Shown: positions 17,487 through 25,759, counted from the first letter of the stretch. The stretch is 41,818 bases of DNA from Candidatus Alistipes stercoravium (GCA_019119615.1 DWWQ01000044.1:1-41818); one strand, 5' to 3'. A program made the numbers and translations. The notes: generated from the letters alone by a model not told the origin.

Positions 17487-18257
17487 ATGATCTATTTCGC
17501 TTCGGACATACATCTCGGCGCGGGCGATGTCCGCACGGCCCGCGAGGTCGAGCGGCGTTTCGTCGCGTGGCTCGATATGGTCTCCCGCGATGCCGAGGCG
17601 ATCTTTCTCGTAGGCGACATCTTCGATTTCTGGTTCGAGTACCGGCGGGTCGTGCCGCAGGGCTTCGTCCGCACGCTGGGCAAGATTGCCGAGCTGACGG
17701 ACCGAGGTATCCGGGTGGTTTTCTTTACGGGCAACCACGACATGTGGGTCGGCGACTACCTGACGCGCGAATGCGGCATGGAGATTCATACCGGTCCGCA
17801 ACTGCTCGAACTGGCCGGCTGCCGGGTTTTTGTGGCTCATGGCGACAATATGAATATCGACTCGCAGCCGGTGCTCAAACTGCTCAACCGAACGTTCCGG
17901 TCGCGCACGCTGCGCTTCCTCTTCTCGTGGGGCGTGCATCCCGACTGGGCCATGAAGTTCGGCCGCTGGTGGAGCGGAAAGTCGCGCAAGCGGCACAACG
18001 ACGCCGACCGGCAGGCCGTGGAAACGGGCTGCGGGGACGGTTTCGACGCTTCGCTCACGGAGCCGTTGATCGCCTATGCCCGGGAGTATGCCCTCACGCA
18101 CGAGGTGGACCACTTCGTCTTCGGACACATGCACTTCGCCCGTGACTACCGCGACGGCAAGCTCCATGTGGTGCATCTGGGCTGTTGGGAGAAGAATCCC
18201 GCCTATGCCGTGCTCGATGCCGCGGGACAACTGACACTGAAAACATTGGAGGCATGA
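17487..18257 (+). CDS. lpxH: UDP-2,3-diacylglucosamine diphosphatase, LpxH-like
   Basis: Cleaves UDP-2,3-diacylglucosamine to lipid X in lipid A synthesis, at the cytoplasmic face. The 256-residue metallophosphoesterase has all calcineurin-like motifs in order: SDIHLG (5-10 region), [22 protein letters not shown] and FGHMH. These supply the two-metal site. Length fits LpxH. It starts one base after the preceding stop and overlaps thyA by four bases (ATGA), so it is translationally coupled on both sides. Confidence 0.9.
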   Translation: MIYFASDIHLGAGDVRTAREVERRFVAWLDMVSRDAEAIFLVGDIFDFWFEYRRVVPQGFVRTLGKIAELTDRGIRVVFFTGNHDMWVGDYLTRECGMEIHTGPQLLELAGCRVFVAHGDNMNIDSQPVLKLLNRTFRSRTLRFLFSWGVHPDWAMKFGRWWSGKSRKRHNDADRQAVETGCGDGFDASLTEPLIAYAREYALTHEVDHFVFGHMHFARDYRDGKLHVVHLGCWEKNPAYAVLDAAGQLTLKTLEA

Positions 18258-19147
18258 AACAATATCTCGACCTGCTGCGCCGGATCCGTACGGAGGGCGT
18301 CGTGCGGGGCGACCGCACGGGAACCGGGACCCAGGGGGTCTTCGGCCACCAGATGCGTTTCGACCTGCGCGAGGGCTTCCCGCTGCTGACGACCAAGAAG
18401 GTCTTTCTGAAGGGGGTGATCCACGAATTGCTGTGGTTCCTCCGCGGGGAGACGAACATCGCTCCGCTGGTCGAGGCCGGCGTGCATATCTGGGACAACG
18501 ATGCCTATCGCTATTATACGGAGCTGTGCGCCCGGGAAGGGCTGGCGCCTGCGGACCGCGAGACGTTCCTCTTCCGCGCCGGCGGGGAGTCCCCGCTCGC
18601 GGGATACCGTTACGGCGATCTGAACCATGTCTACGGCTACCAGTGGCGTTCGTGGCCCCGTCCGGACGGCGGTGCGATCGACCAGATCGCGCAGGTCGTC
18701 GAGACGATCCGCCGCAACCCCGAGTCGCGCCGCCTGCTCGTTTCGGCATGGAACGTCGCCGAGGTCGAACAGATGGCCCTGCCGCCGTGCCATGTGATGT
18801 TCCAGTTCTATGTGGCCGAAGGTCGCCTCTCCTGCCAGTTGTACCAGCGCAGCGCCGACACCTTCCTCGGCGTACCTTTCAATATCGCCTCCTATGCCCT
18901 GCTGACGATGATGGTTGCCCGGGTGTGCGGACTCGAAGCGGGGGAGTTCATCCATACGCTCGGCGATGCGCACCTCTATCTGAACCATCTCGAGCAGGCC
19001 GACGAGCAGTTGTCGCGCACGCCGCGTCCGTTGCCTGCCATGCACCTCAATCCGGAGGTGCGCTCGCTCTTCGACTTCCGTTACGAGGATTTCCGGCTCG
19101 AGGGGTACGATCCCTGGCCGGCGATCAAGGCCCCGATGTCCTTCTGA
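18254..19147 (+). CDS. thyA: Thymidylate synthase
   Basis: Methylates dUMP to dTMP with methylenetetrahydrofolate, yielding dihydrofolate. The 297 residues contain the nucleophile Cys179 in [12 protein letters not shown], the N-terminal [16 protein letters not shown] and the substrate-contact motif [20 protein letters not shown]. It is about 30 residues longer than the E. coli enzyme, through an insert around 90-120 ([19 protein letters not shown]). The ATG at 18254 overlaps the lpxH stop. It is followed 51 bases later by folA, which recycles its dihydrofolate product. Confidence 0.96.
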   Translation: MKQYLDLLRRIRTEGVVRGDRTGTGTQGVFGHQMRFDLREGFPLLTTKKVFLKGVIHELLWFLRGETNIAPLVEAGVHIWDNDAYRYYTELCAREGLAPADRETFLFRAGGESPLAGYRYGDLNHVYGYQWRSWPRPDGGAIDQIAQVVETIRRNPESRRLLVSAWNVAEVEQMALPPCHVMFQFYVAEGRLSCQLYQRSADTFLGVPFNIASYALLTMMVARVCGLEAGEFIHTLGDAHLYLNHLEQADEQLSRTPRPLPAMHLNPEVRSLFDFRYEDFRLEGYDPWPAIKAPMSF

Positions 19148-19198
19148 TCGGCAGGACCGGTGCCTGTCTCCCGGTGAAAACGCGAAAAACGAAAAAAC

Positions 19199-19678
19199 AT
19201 GCTTTCAATCATCGTTGCCGTGGCGGAGAACGGCGTGATCGGCGACAAAAACGCGCTGTTGTGGCATATCTCCGAAGATCTGAAGCACTTCAAGGCGCTC
19301 ACTACGGGGCATCCCGTCATCATGGGCCGCAAAACCTTCGAGTCGCTGGGCCGTCCGCTGCCCAATCGGGAGAATGTCGTCCTGACGCGGCAGGCGCTGG
19401 AGATTCCCGGATGCCGTGTCGTCCACTCGCTCGACGAGGCCGTGGCGCTCTTCCCCCGGGACGAGGAGCTCTTCGTAATCGGCGGAGCGGAGATCTATGC
19501 CGAGGCGCTGCCGCATGCCGCAAGGTTCTACCTCACGCGCGTCTGCCACGCCTATGAGGGTGATACGCGCTTTCCGGCGTGGAATGCGGCAGAGTGGCGT
19601 CTGGTGGCTTCGGAGGCGTTCGAACGGGGGGCCGTCTATCCCTATCCCTTTGTCTTCGAGACCTACGAGCGGCGGTAA
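19199..19678 (+). CDS. folA: Dihydrofolate reductase
   Basis: Reduces dihydrofolate to tetrahydrofolate with NADPH, completing the thymidylate cycle with ThyA. The 159 residues have the DHFR motifs IVAVAENGVIG, LLWHISEDLKHFK (the active-site acidic residue in SEDLK), VIMGRKTFESLG and FVIGGAEIY. Length is typical. It is the last gene of the operon; a hairpin-T-tract follows 41 bases after the stop. Confidence 0.96.
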   Translation: MLSIIVAVAENGVIGDKNALLWHISEDLKHFKALTTGHPVIMGRKTFESLGRPLPNRENVVLTRQALEIPGCRVVHSLDEAVALFPRDEELFVIGGAEIYAEALPHAARFYLTRVCHAYEGDTRFPAWNAAEWRLVASEAFERGAVYPYPFVFETYERR

Positions 19679-19718
19679 ATTACGCATTTATACCACTGCG
19701 CGGCTGCGCCGTAATCCC

Positions 19719-19726
19719 TACCTTTG
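19719..19726 (+). promoter_or_regulatory. Possible -7 element for the Hdr-like operon
   Basis: TACCTTTG matches TAnnTTTG. The -33 position (19695-19698) reads ACTG, a weak match. It overlaps the left arm of the hairpin at 19720-19739, so either the hairpin ends folA transcripts, or the site starts hdr transcripts, or both. Confidence 0.4.
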
Positions 19727-19745
19727 CCTCTGCAAAGGTTTTTTT
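19720..19745 (+). terminator. Hairpin and T tract after folA
   Basis: An eight-base-pair stem (ACCTTTGC / GCAAAGGT) with loop CTCT is followed directly by more T, giving seven or eight T in a row. It fits a short intrinsic terminator of the folA transcript. Confidence 0.6.
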
Positions 19746-19804
19746 ATGTCCTTTGGCGATCCGATCCGACGTGCGGGGCCTCCTGCCGAACCGGGAAACG
19801 AAGG

Positions 19805-19833
19805 ACCTTTGCCTCTCCGGGGCACTGCCCCGG
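19805..19833 (+). repeat. Repeat of the terminator arm plus a GC-rich hairpin in the hdr leader
   Basis: The 12 bases ACCTTTGCCTCT at 19805-19816 exactly repeat 19720-19731. They are followed at once by a seven-base-pair hairpin CCGGGGC/GCCCCGG (loop ACT, 19817-19833). No T tract follows. The leader as a whole (19679-19855) has no gene. Confidence 0.6.
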
Positions 19834-19855
19834 CTGCGAATGAAAAAATGCGGAA

Positions 19856-20557
19856 ATGGGACGTTATTTCGATATGTTGATGGAGGATGTGCGGATGCGC
19901 GAAGGGCTGCATGCGTGCATGAACTGCGGCGTCTGCACGGGAGTCTGCCCGGCGGCCGAGTTCTACAACTACGATCCCCGGCAGATCGTCAGCATCGTGC
20001 AGACGCGCGACGACGAGGCGATCGAAAAACTGCTCAAGAGCGATACGATCTGGTTCTGCGGCGAGTGCATGTCGTGCCGGCCGCGCTGTCCGCGGGGCAA
20101 TACGCCGGGATATGTGATCCAGGCGCTGCGGCGTCTGTCGCAGAAGCTGGGCTTTTTCGTCGAGAGCGAGAAGGGACGCCAGCAGCTGGCTCTGAAGCGC
20201 ATCATCGGCGACAACATCCTGCGCACGGGTTACTGCCTCGTTCCGCGGCTCATCAAACCCGAGCTGCATCCCGAGCAGGGTACCGTCTGGCAGTGGATCT
20301 ACGACAACGACCGGGAGGTTTACGGCCGTTTTACTCCCGTATACATGCGTGAAGGCGCCGGAGCCCTGCGCCGCATCGACGAGGCGTCGCTCGACGAGAT
20401 CCGGCGGATTTTCGACGTAAGCGGCGGCAGCGAGATGTTCGAGACGATCGAGCGCCATTCGGACCGCAAGGCCCGCGAAATGGGTTATGAGGAGGGCGCC
20501 GACGAGCGGTATATGATGGACGTCTTCACGAAAAGCAGCAACGAAGAACAGGAATAG
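19856..20557 (+). CDS. HdrC-like 4Fe-4S dicluster protein
   Basis: Electron-transfer subunit resembling HdrC of heterodisulfide reductase. Residues 21-31 (Cys21, 24, 27, 31) and 68-78 (Cys68, 71, 74, 78) form two CxxCxxCxxxCP sites for 4Fe-4S clusters; a helical region follows. At 233 residues it is longer than most HdrC proteins, with an extra acidic, charged C-terminus. It begins the five-gene operon, three bases before the HdrB-like gene. It probably wires the FAD subunit to the HdrB-like subunit. No membrane segment is seen. Confidence 0.85.
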   Translation: MGRYFDMLMEDVRMREGLHACMNCGVCTGVCPAAEFYNYDPRQIVSIVQTRDDEAIEKLLKSDTIWFCGECMSCRPRCPRGNTPGYVIQALRRLSQKLGFFVESEKGRQQLALKRIIGDNILRTGYCLVPRLIKPELHPEQGTVWQWIYDNDREVYGRFTPVYMREGAGALRRIDEASLDEIRRIFDVSGGSEMFETIERHSDRKAREMGYEEGADERYMMDVFTKSSNEEQE

Positions 20558-20560
20558 ACC

Positions 20561-21649
20561 ATGATGAAACGCTCAAGCTGGACGGATTACCAGAAGCAGA
20601 TTGCCGACGACCGTTACTATTACGGCCGCAGCTGCATCCGTCAGAATTTTTTCCCGGGGAGCGAGAAGGCCTTTATCGACATCCTGCAACGGGATCTGGG
20701 CCGCGACCTGCTGGACGATCCCAAGCACTCGTCGTGCACGGGCATCGGCTACCATTCGGACATCGTGCCGCTGGAGACGATCATGACGGTCGTGGCGCGC
20801 CAGTTCTCGCTGATGAACGAGGCGGGCTACGAGAATTTCGTAACCTCGTGCATCACCTCGTTCGGCGTCTACACGGAGGTGCTGGCCACCTGGGCCGAGT
20901 TCCCCGAGACGGAGGAGCGCACGCGGGAAAACCTGCTGAAGGCCACGGGCCGCGAGTTCCGCAAGCCGGCGAGCCTGGCCCATACTTCGGACGTGATGTT
21001 CCACTTCCGCGACGAGATCGCCGCGCGGGCTAAACGGCGTTTGGTGAACGTTGCGACGGGTGAGCCGCTGCGGGTCGTCGAGCATATCGGCTGCCATTAC
21101 GCCAAGATCTTCCCCAAGTCGGGCATCGGCGGTTCGGAGTTCCCCTATGTGCTGGCCGGCATGGTCGAGTCGTGGGGCGGGGAGTGCGTCGATTATCCCG
21201 AACGCCGCCACTGCTGCGGTTTCGGTTTCCGCAACTATCTGGTGCAGGCCAACCGGGGCTATTCGATCGCCAATTCGCACAAGAAACTCGAGAGCATGGC
21301 TCCCTACAAACCCGATTTCATCGTGGCCAACTGCCCCGGTTGTACGATGTTCCTCGACAAGTGGCAGTATGCGATTGCCGAGATGGAGGGTACGACCTAC
21401 GGCGAAAACGGCCACGGCATTCCGGTGCTGACCTACGAGGAGATGGCCGGACTGGTGCTGGGCTACGATCCCTGGGAGCTGGGCATGCAGATGCACCAGG
21501 TCGATGTCGAACCGCTGCTCGACAAGATGGGCGTGGAGTACGATCCTGCGGCCAAATACCTGGGCCGCAACGGCAAATATATCGGAAAACCCGCCTCTGC
21601 GGTGGTGAACTGCGGATCGGCGGATACGGTCTACGACATCCGGGAGTAG
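20561..21649 (+). CDS. HdrB-like CCG-domain protein with a degenerate first site
   Basis: Resembles the catalytic subunit HdrB, which holds noncubane 4Fe-4S clusters in two CCG domains. The second domain is complete (Cys178, Cys218-Cys219, Cys258 and Cys261 in CPGC). In the first, Cys25 and Cys97 are present but the paired cysteines are Ser58-Cys59 and the closing CxxC is CITS (Cys97, Ser100). So probably only one noncubane cluster forms. The 362 residues exceed methanogen HdrB by about 60, partly at the C-terminus (GMQMHQVDVEPLLDKMG). It lies between the HdrC- and HdrA-like genes. Confidence 0.87.
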   Translation: MMKRSSWTDYQKQIADDRYYYGRSCIRQNFFPGSEKAFIDILQRDLGRDLLDDPKHSSCTGIGYHSDIVPLETIMTVVARQFSLMNEAGYENFVTSCITSFGVYTEVLATWAEFPETEERTRENLLKATGREFRKPASLAHTSDVMFHFRDEIAARAKRRLVNVATGEPLRVVEHIGCHYAKIFPKSGIGGSEFPYVLAGMVESWGGECVDYPERRHCCGFGFRNYLVQANRGYSIANSHKKLESMAPYKPDFIVANCPGCTMFLDKWQYAIAEMEGTTYGENGHGIPVLTYEEMAGLVLGYDPWELGMQMHQVDVEPLLDKMGVEYDPAAKYLGRNGKYIGKPASAVVNCGSADTVYDIRE

Positions 21650-21682
21650 GCGGACGATTCAAAAACGATTGAACGGATTGCA

Positions 21683-22690
21683 ATGAAGAAACGGATTATC
21701 GTCATAGGCGGCGGTGTTGCCGGCATGCAGACGGCGCTGCGGCTTGCGGAACAGGGTGCGGGAGTGCTCCTTGTCGAGAAGGAGAACGAGCTGGGCGGGA
21801 AACTCCGCCACTGGCATGTGTTGTTTCCCTCTTTTACACCCGCCTCGGAGGTGCTTACCGAGCTTCGGCGGCGGATCAACGCCAGCGACATCGAGGTGCT
21901 CACGGGTGCCGAGGTGGTGTCGCTAACCTCAAAGAGCGTTTCGCTCCGCGACGGACGCGAACTGGCGTGCGACTCGGTGGTGCTCTGCTCGGGCTTCACG
22001 CTCTTCGACGCAGCGATCAAGGAGGAGTACGGTTACGGAATCTACGACAATGTCTTCACGTCGGTCGATCTCGAGCGGATGTTCCGCGAGGGGCGCGTGG
22101 CAAAGGCCGACGGTACGCGGCCGCGGCGCATCGCCTTCCTGCACTGCGTCGGTTCGCGCGACGAGAAGGTGTGCCAGCAGCACTGCTCGAAAGTGTGCTG
22201 CATCACGGGCGTCAAGCAGGCCATGGAGATGAAACGCCTCTTTCCCGAGGCCGACGTCTTCAACTTCTATATGGATATCCGCATGTTCGGTCCCGGGTAT
22301 GAGGAGATGTACCGCGAGGCGCAGCAGCGCTGCAACATCCACTTCGTGCGCGGGCGTATTTCGGAGGCGAGCCCCACGATCGACGGCCGGGTGCAGATCA
22401 AGGCCGAGGATACGCTTACGGGGCGCCCGCTGCGCATGAGCGTCGATATGCTGATCCTGCTGGTGGGCATGCGCTCGAACGACGACCTTGCGGCGCTGGC
22501 CGCCTCGGCGGGTCTGGACCGGGCGCCGAGCGGCTTCATGAAGCCCCGCGACCTCTTCCTGGACAATGTCCGGAGCAATGTGGATGGTATCTTTTATGCC
22601 GGGACGGTCTCCGCGCCGAAGAGCATCGGCGAAACGTTGAACGAGGGCATCGCCGCGGCCGATGCGGCGGCCCGTTATGCGGGATTGTAA
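21683..22690 (+). CDS. HdrA-like FAD/4Fe-4S oxidoreductase (minimal core)
   Basis: Flavoprotein subunit like HdrA or QmoA. The Rossmann FAD motif is VIGGGVAGMQTALRLAE, followed by VEKENELGGKLR. The HdrA-specific block HCVGSRDEKVCQQHCSKVCC spans 154-173 with Cys155, 164, 168, 172 and 173 for a 4Fe-4S cluster, then FYMDIRMFGPGYEEMY. At 335 residues it is about half a methanogen HdrA: the N-terminal extension and the C-terminal ferredoxin domains are gone. The cysteine-bearing loop that usually follows FPT is here FPSFTPAS, with no cysteine. It is the only flavin subunit in the operon. Confidence 0.87.
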   Translation: MKKRIIVIGGGVAGMQTALRLAEQGAGVLLVEKENELGGKLRHWHVLFPSFTPASEVLTELRRRINASDIEVLTGAEVVSLTSKSVSLRDGRELACDSVVLCSGFTLFDAAIKEEYGYGIYDNVFTSVDLERMFREGRVAKADGTRPRRIAFLHCVGSRDEKVCQQHCSKVCCITGVKQAMEMKRLFPEADVFNFYMDIRMFGPGYEEMYREAQQRCNIHFVRGRISEASPTIDGRVQIKAEDTLTGRPLRMSVDMLILLVGMRSNDDLAALAASAGLDRAPSGFMKPRDLFLDNVRSNVDGIFYAGTVSAPKSIGETLNEGIAAADAAARYAGL

Positions 22691-22693
22691 CTT

Positions 22694-23026
22694 ATGGCGA
22701 TCAATTTCGGATATACCATCTCGAAGCCCCGGGCGATCAATCTCGACCGCAACAACCTGCGCCGCAGCGACGAAATCCTGCGTGAGATGCCCGAATTGCA
22801 GACCTGCATCGGCTGCGGGGCCTGCACGGCGGTCTGCACGGCCGGCAACCTCACGGAGTTCAATTTCCGCAAGGTCCATACGCTCGTCCGCCGCGGCGAG
22901 TACCAGGGTGCCTACGAGGAGATGAACAAGTGCATGCTCTGCGGCAAGTGCCGTCTGGTCTGCCCGCGCGGAATCAATACGCGCGGCGTGGTGCTGCTCA
23001 TCAAACGTAAACTGGGAGATCTCTGA
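22694..23026 (+). CDS. Second HdrC-like 4Fe-4S dicluster protein
   Basis: A 110-residue iron-sulfur protein with two clusters: Cys38, 41, 44, 48 (CIGCGACTAVC, followed by Thr instead of Pro) and Cys80, 83, 86, 90 (CMLCGKCRLVCP). It is half the length of the first HdrC-like protein. It lies three bases after the HdrA-like gene and two before the HdrED fusion, so it likely links the flavin to the membrane subunit. Confidence 0.85.
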   Translation: MAINFGYTISKPRAINLDRNNLRRSDEILREMPELQTCIGCGACTAVCTAGNLTEFNFRKVHTLVRRGEYQGAYEEMNKCMLCGKCRLVCPRGINTRGVVLLIKRKLGDL

Positions 23027-23028
23027 CG

Positions 23029-24816
23029 ATGAATTTCTTCGCTCCGTTCTGCATACCGTTCATAGTCGGTGCCGCCGTGATGTTCCTCACCCTCGCGGGG
23101 AAGTGGGCGACGTGGCTCTGGCAGCTTCCGCATGCCGACAAGATGCGGATCCTGCGGGGGCTTCCTACGCGCCATACCTTTGCGGCCGTCTGGGAGGTCA
23201 TCCGCGAGTCGCTGCTGCACCGCCGGATCTTCCGCATCAATCCGCTGCTCGGCTACATGCACATGTCGCTGGCCTTCGGCTGGTTCCTGCTCATCACCGT
23301 GGGGTGGATCGAGACGGTTGCCTTCCTGGGCTTCCGCTATGTTCCCCTGCAGGCGCATGTCTTCTTCAAATACTTCTCCACGGGCCTCGAACACAAGCCC
23401 GCCTTCGACTTTCTGATGGACCTGCTGCTGCTCTTCGTCCTCTCGGGTGTGGCGCTGGCCTGGTTCAAGCGGCTGCGTTCGCGGATGCTGGGACTGCGCC
23501 GCACGACGAAACATGTCTGGGGCGACCGGCTGGCCCTTTCGGCCCTTTGGTTCATCTTCCCGGCCCGTCTGGTGGCCGAAAGTGCAACCTGCGCCCTCTA
23601 CGGGGGCGGCGGTTTCCTGACCGGAAGCCTCGGCGAATGGCTTTCGGCGCATGTCGGACTGCTGCCGCTGATGAATCTCGAGTCGGCGGCCTGGTGGTTC
23701 TACTCCTCCTGCCTCGGGATTTTCTTCGTGGCGCTGCCCTTCTCGCGCTACATGCATATCTTCACGGAGATTCCGCTGATCTTCCTCCGCCATTACGGCC
23801 TGCGCTCGGGGGAGAAGGAGAGTTCCTACGACCATTTCCAGATCGAGGCCTGCTCGCGCTGCGGCATCTGTATCGATCCCTGCCAGCTGCAGAGTGTGCT
23901 GAAGGTCGATACCGTGCAGTCGGTCTACTTCCTCCGCGACCGCCGCTACGGCATGCTGTGCCGCGAGACGGCCGACGACTGCCTCATGTGCGGACGCTGT
24001 GCCGAGCGTTGCCCCGTAGGGATTGATCTCAATACGCTGCGCCTCAGTTCGCGCGACCGGATCCGCAATCTCCCCGACGAACGCCGCTACGGCTATCTGA
24101 CCGGTCTGGACCGCTCCTCGGGCGAAGGCAAGGTGGGTTACTTTGCCGGCTGCATGACCCTGCTCACGCCCCGTACGCTGCAGGCCATGGAGTGTCTTTT
24201 CGAGGCGGCGGGCGAGGAGGTCTGGTGGGCCGACCGCGAGGGTGGCGTCTGCTGCGGCCGTCCGCTCAAGCTCTCCGGCGAAACCGATGCGGCGCACCGG
24301 ATGATGCGCTACAATACGGAACTCTTCCGCAAGCACGGCATCACGACGCTGGTTACCTCGTGCCCGATCTGCCTGAAGGTCTTTCGTGAGGATTACGACC
24401 TGGAGGGTGTGGAGATCCTCCACCACTCGGAATATATCCTGCGTCTGATCCGTTCCGGACGGCTTCAGCCGAACCATTCGGCAACACGCTTCACCTACCA
24501 TGATCCTTGCGAGCTGGGACGCGGCAGCGGCATCTACGACGAGCCGCGGGCCGTTATCGAGGCGGTCGGCGAGCTGCTCGAACCGGCTTCGACGCGCGAA
24601 AATGCGCTTTGTTGCGGTTCCTCGGTGGCCAATACGGCCATTTCGGACGGCGGACAGCTGCAAATCGCCCGTTCGGTGTGCGGCGAACTGGAGGCCACGG
24701 GTGCCGAAGTGATCGTTACGGCCTGTCCGTTGTGCAAGAAGGCGCTCGGGCGCGGTACGAAGGAGCCGGTGCGGGATCTCGCGGAAATTGTGGCCGAGAA
24801 TCTCTGTGGAACGTGA
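23029..24816 (+). CDS. HdrE-HdrD fusion: cytochrome b plus 4Fe-4S and two CCG domains
   Basis: A 595-residue membrane protein that joins two Hdr subunits. Residues 1-255 have about five membrane segments in the NarI/HdrE/QmoC style, with candidate heme ligands His78 (GYMHMSLAFGW) and His243 (SRYMHIFTEIP). Residues 275-285 and 318-328 hold two 4Fe-4S motifs. The C-terminal half has two complete CCG domains (Cys375, 408, 409, 445, 448 and Cys494, 528, 529, 566, 569). It would exchange electrons with menaquinone and reduce or oxidise a disulfide- or thiol-type partner at the noncubane clusters on the cytoplasmic side. The partner is unknown. Confidence 0.87.
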   Translation: MNFFAPFCIPFIVGAAVMFLTLAGKWATWLWQLPHADKMRILRGLPTRHTFAAVWEVIRESLLHRRIFRINPLLGYMHMSLAFGWFLLITVGWIETVAFLGFRYVPLQAHVFFKYFSTGLEHKPAFDFLMDLLLLFVLSGVALAWFKRLRSRMLGLRRTTKHVWGDRLALSALWFIFPARLVAESATCALYGGGGFLTGSLGEWLSAHVGLLPLMNLESAAWWFYSSCLGIFFVALPFSRYMHIFTEIPLIFLRHYGLRSGEKESSYDHFQIEACSRCGICIDPCQLQSVLKVDTVQSVYFLRDRRYGMLCRETADDCLMCGRCAERCPVGIDLNTLRLSSRDRIRNLPDERRYGYLTGLDRSSGEGKVGYFAGCMTLLTPRTLQAMECLFEAAGEEVWWADREGGVCCGRPLKLSGETDAAHRMMRYNTELFRKHGITTLVTSCPICLKVFREDYDLEGVEILHHSEYILRLIRSGRLQPNHSATRFTYHDPCELGRGSGIYDEPRAVIEAVGELLEPASTRENALCCGSSVANTAISDGGQLQIARSVCGELEATGAEVIVTACPLCKKALGRGTKEPVRDLAEIVAENLCGT

Positions 24817-24850
24817 TATCTCTCTTTTCAGGTTAGGTTGTAGGAAGTCA

Positions 24851-25759
24851 ATGAAAATCGCAGAAAACATTCTTGAAACCATCGGATCCACTCCGATGGT
24901 TCGGATCAACCGGTTCTGCACGAAGTCCGGCGTGCAGATCTTTGCCAAGCTGGAGGGGTTCAACCCGACGGGCAGCATCAAGGACCGCATTGCGGTTCGG
25001 ATGATCGAGGCGGCCGAACGCGAGGGGCGCCTCACGCCGGGCAAGACGATCATCGAGCCCACATCGGGCAATACGGGCATCGGCCTGGCGATCGTGGGGA
25101 TCGTCAAGGGCTATCCCGTCGAGATCGTGATGAGCGAGGCCGTGTCGATCGAGCGGCGCAAGATCATCCGGGCCTATGGCGGCCGGGTGCGTCTCACACC
25201 GGCCGCGGAGGGTACCGACGGGGCCATCCGCCTGGCGCGGCGGCTCGTTTCAGAGCACCCCGACCGCTATTTCATGCCCGATCAGTTCACCAATGCCTGC
25301 AACTACCTGGCCCATTATGAGAATACGGCTCTCGAAATCTGGCAGCAGACCGGCGGCGAGATCGACTACCTGGTCTGCGCCCTCGGCACGTCGGGGACGC
25401 TTATGGGGCTTTCGCGCTTTCTGAAGGCGATGAAGCCTTCGATCCGCGTGGTCTGCGCGCAGCCTACGCGGGGACACTACATCCAGGGATTGAAGAACAT
25501 GCAGGAGGCGATCGTCCCGGAGATCTACGATCCCGCGAAGATCGACATTCAGGAGCTTGTAGAGAGCGAGGAGGCGATCGACATGGCCCGTCGGATCATC
25601 GCCAGCGAGGGAATCTTCGCCGGCATGAGCAGCGGCGCGGCGATGCTGGCGGCACTCCGCACGGCCGAACGGATCGACGCGGGAAACATCGTGGTCGTAT
25701 TTCCCGACCGGGCCGAGAAGTACCTTTCGACGCAGATGTTCGACCGATTCGACGACTGA
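24851..25759 (+). CDS. cysK: Cysteine synthase (O-acetylserine sulfhydrylase)
   Basis: Makes cysteine from O-acetylserine and sulfide with pyridoxal phosphate. The 302 residues contain the PLP lysine in NPTGSIKDRIAVRM, the substrate loop TSGNTGIG and the phosphate-binding GTSGTLMG. The ATG at 24851 follows a GGAAG ribosome site. It lies 34 bases after the HdrED fusion with no clear promoter between them, so it may be read from the same transcript. CysK versus CysM is not separable by eye; CysK is favoured by the motifs and length. Confidence 0.93.
   Translation: MKIAENILETIGSTPMVRINRFCTKSGVQIFAKLEGFNPTGSIKDRIAVRMIEAAEREGRLTPGKTIIEPTSGNTGIGLAIVGIVKGYPVEIVMSEAVSIERRKIIRAYGGRVRLTPAAEGTDGAIRLARRLVSEHPDRYFMPDQFTNACNYLAHYENTALEIWQQTGGEIDYLVCALGTSGTLMGLSRFLKAMKPSIRVVCAQPTRGHYIQGLKNMQEAIVPEIYDPAKIDIQELVESEEAIDMARRIIASEGIFAGMSSGAAMLAALRTAERIDAGNIVVVFPDRAEKYLSTQMFDRFDD

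Noticed and set aside
16253..19678. Folate link between thyA/folA and the Hdr-like operon, as in Hdr-MetF systems
   Set aside because: No metF or methylene-folate reductase is present, a terminator-like hairpin separates folA from hdr, and thyA-folA is a common pair by itself.
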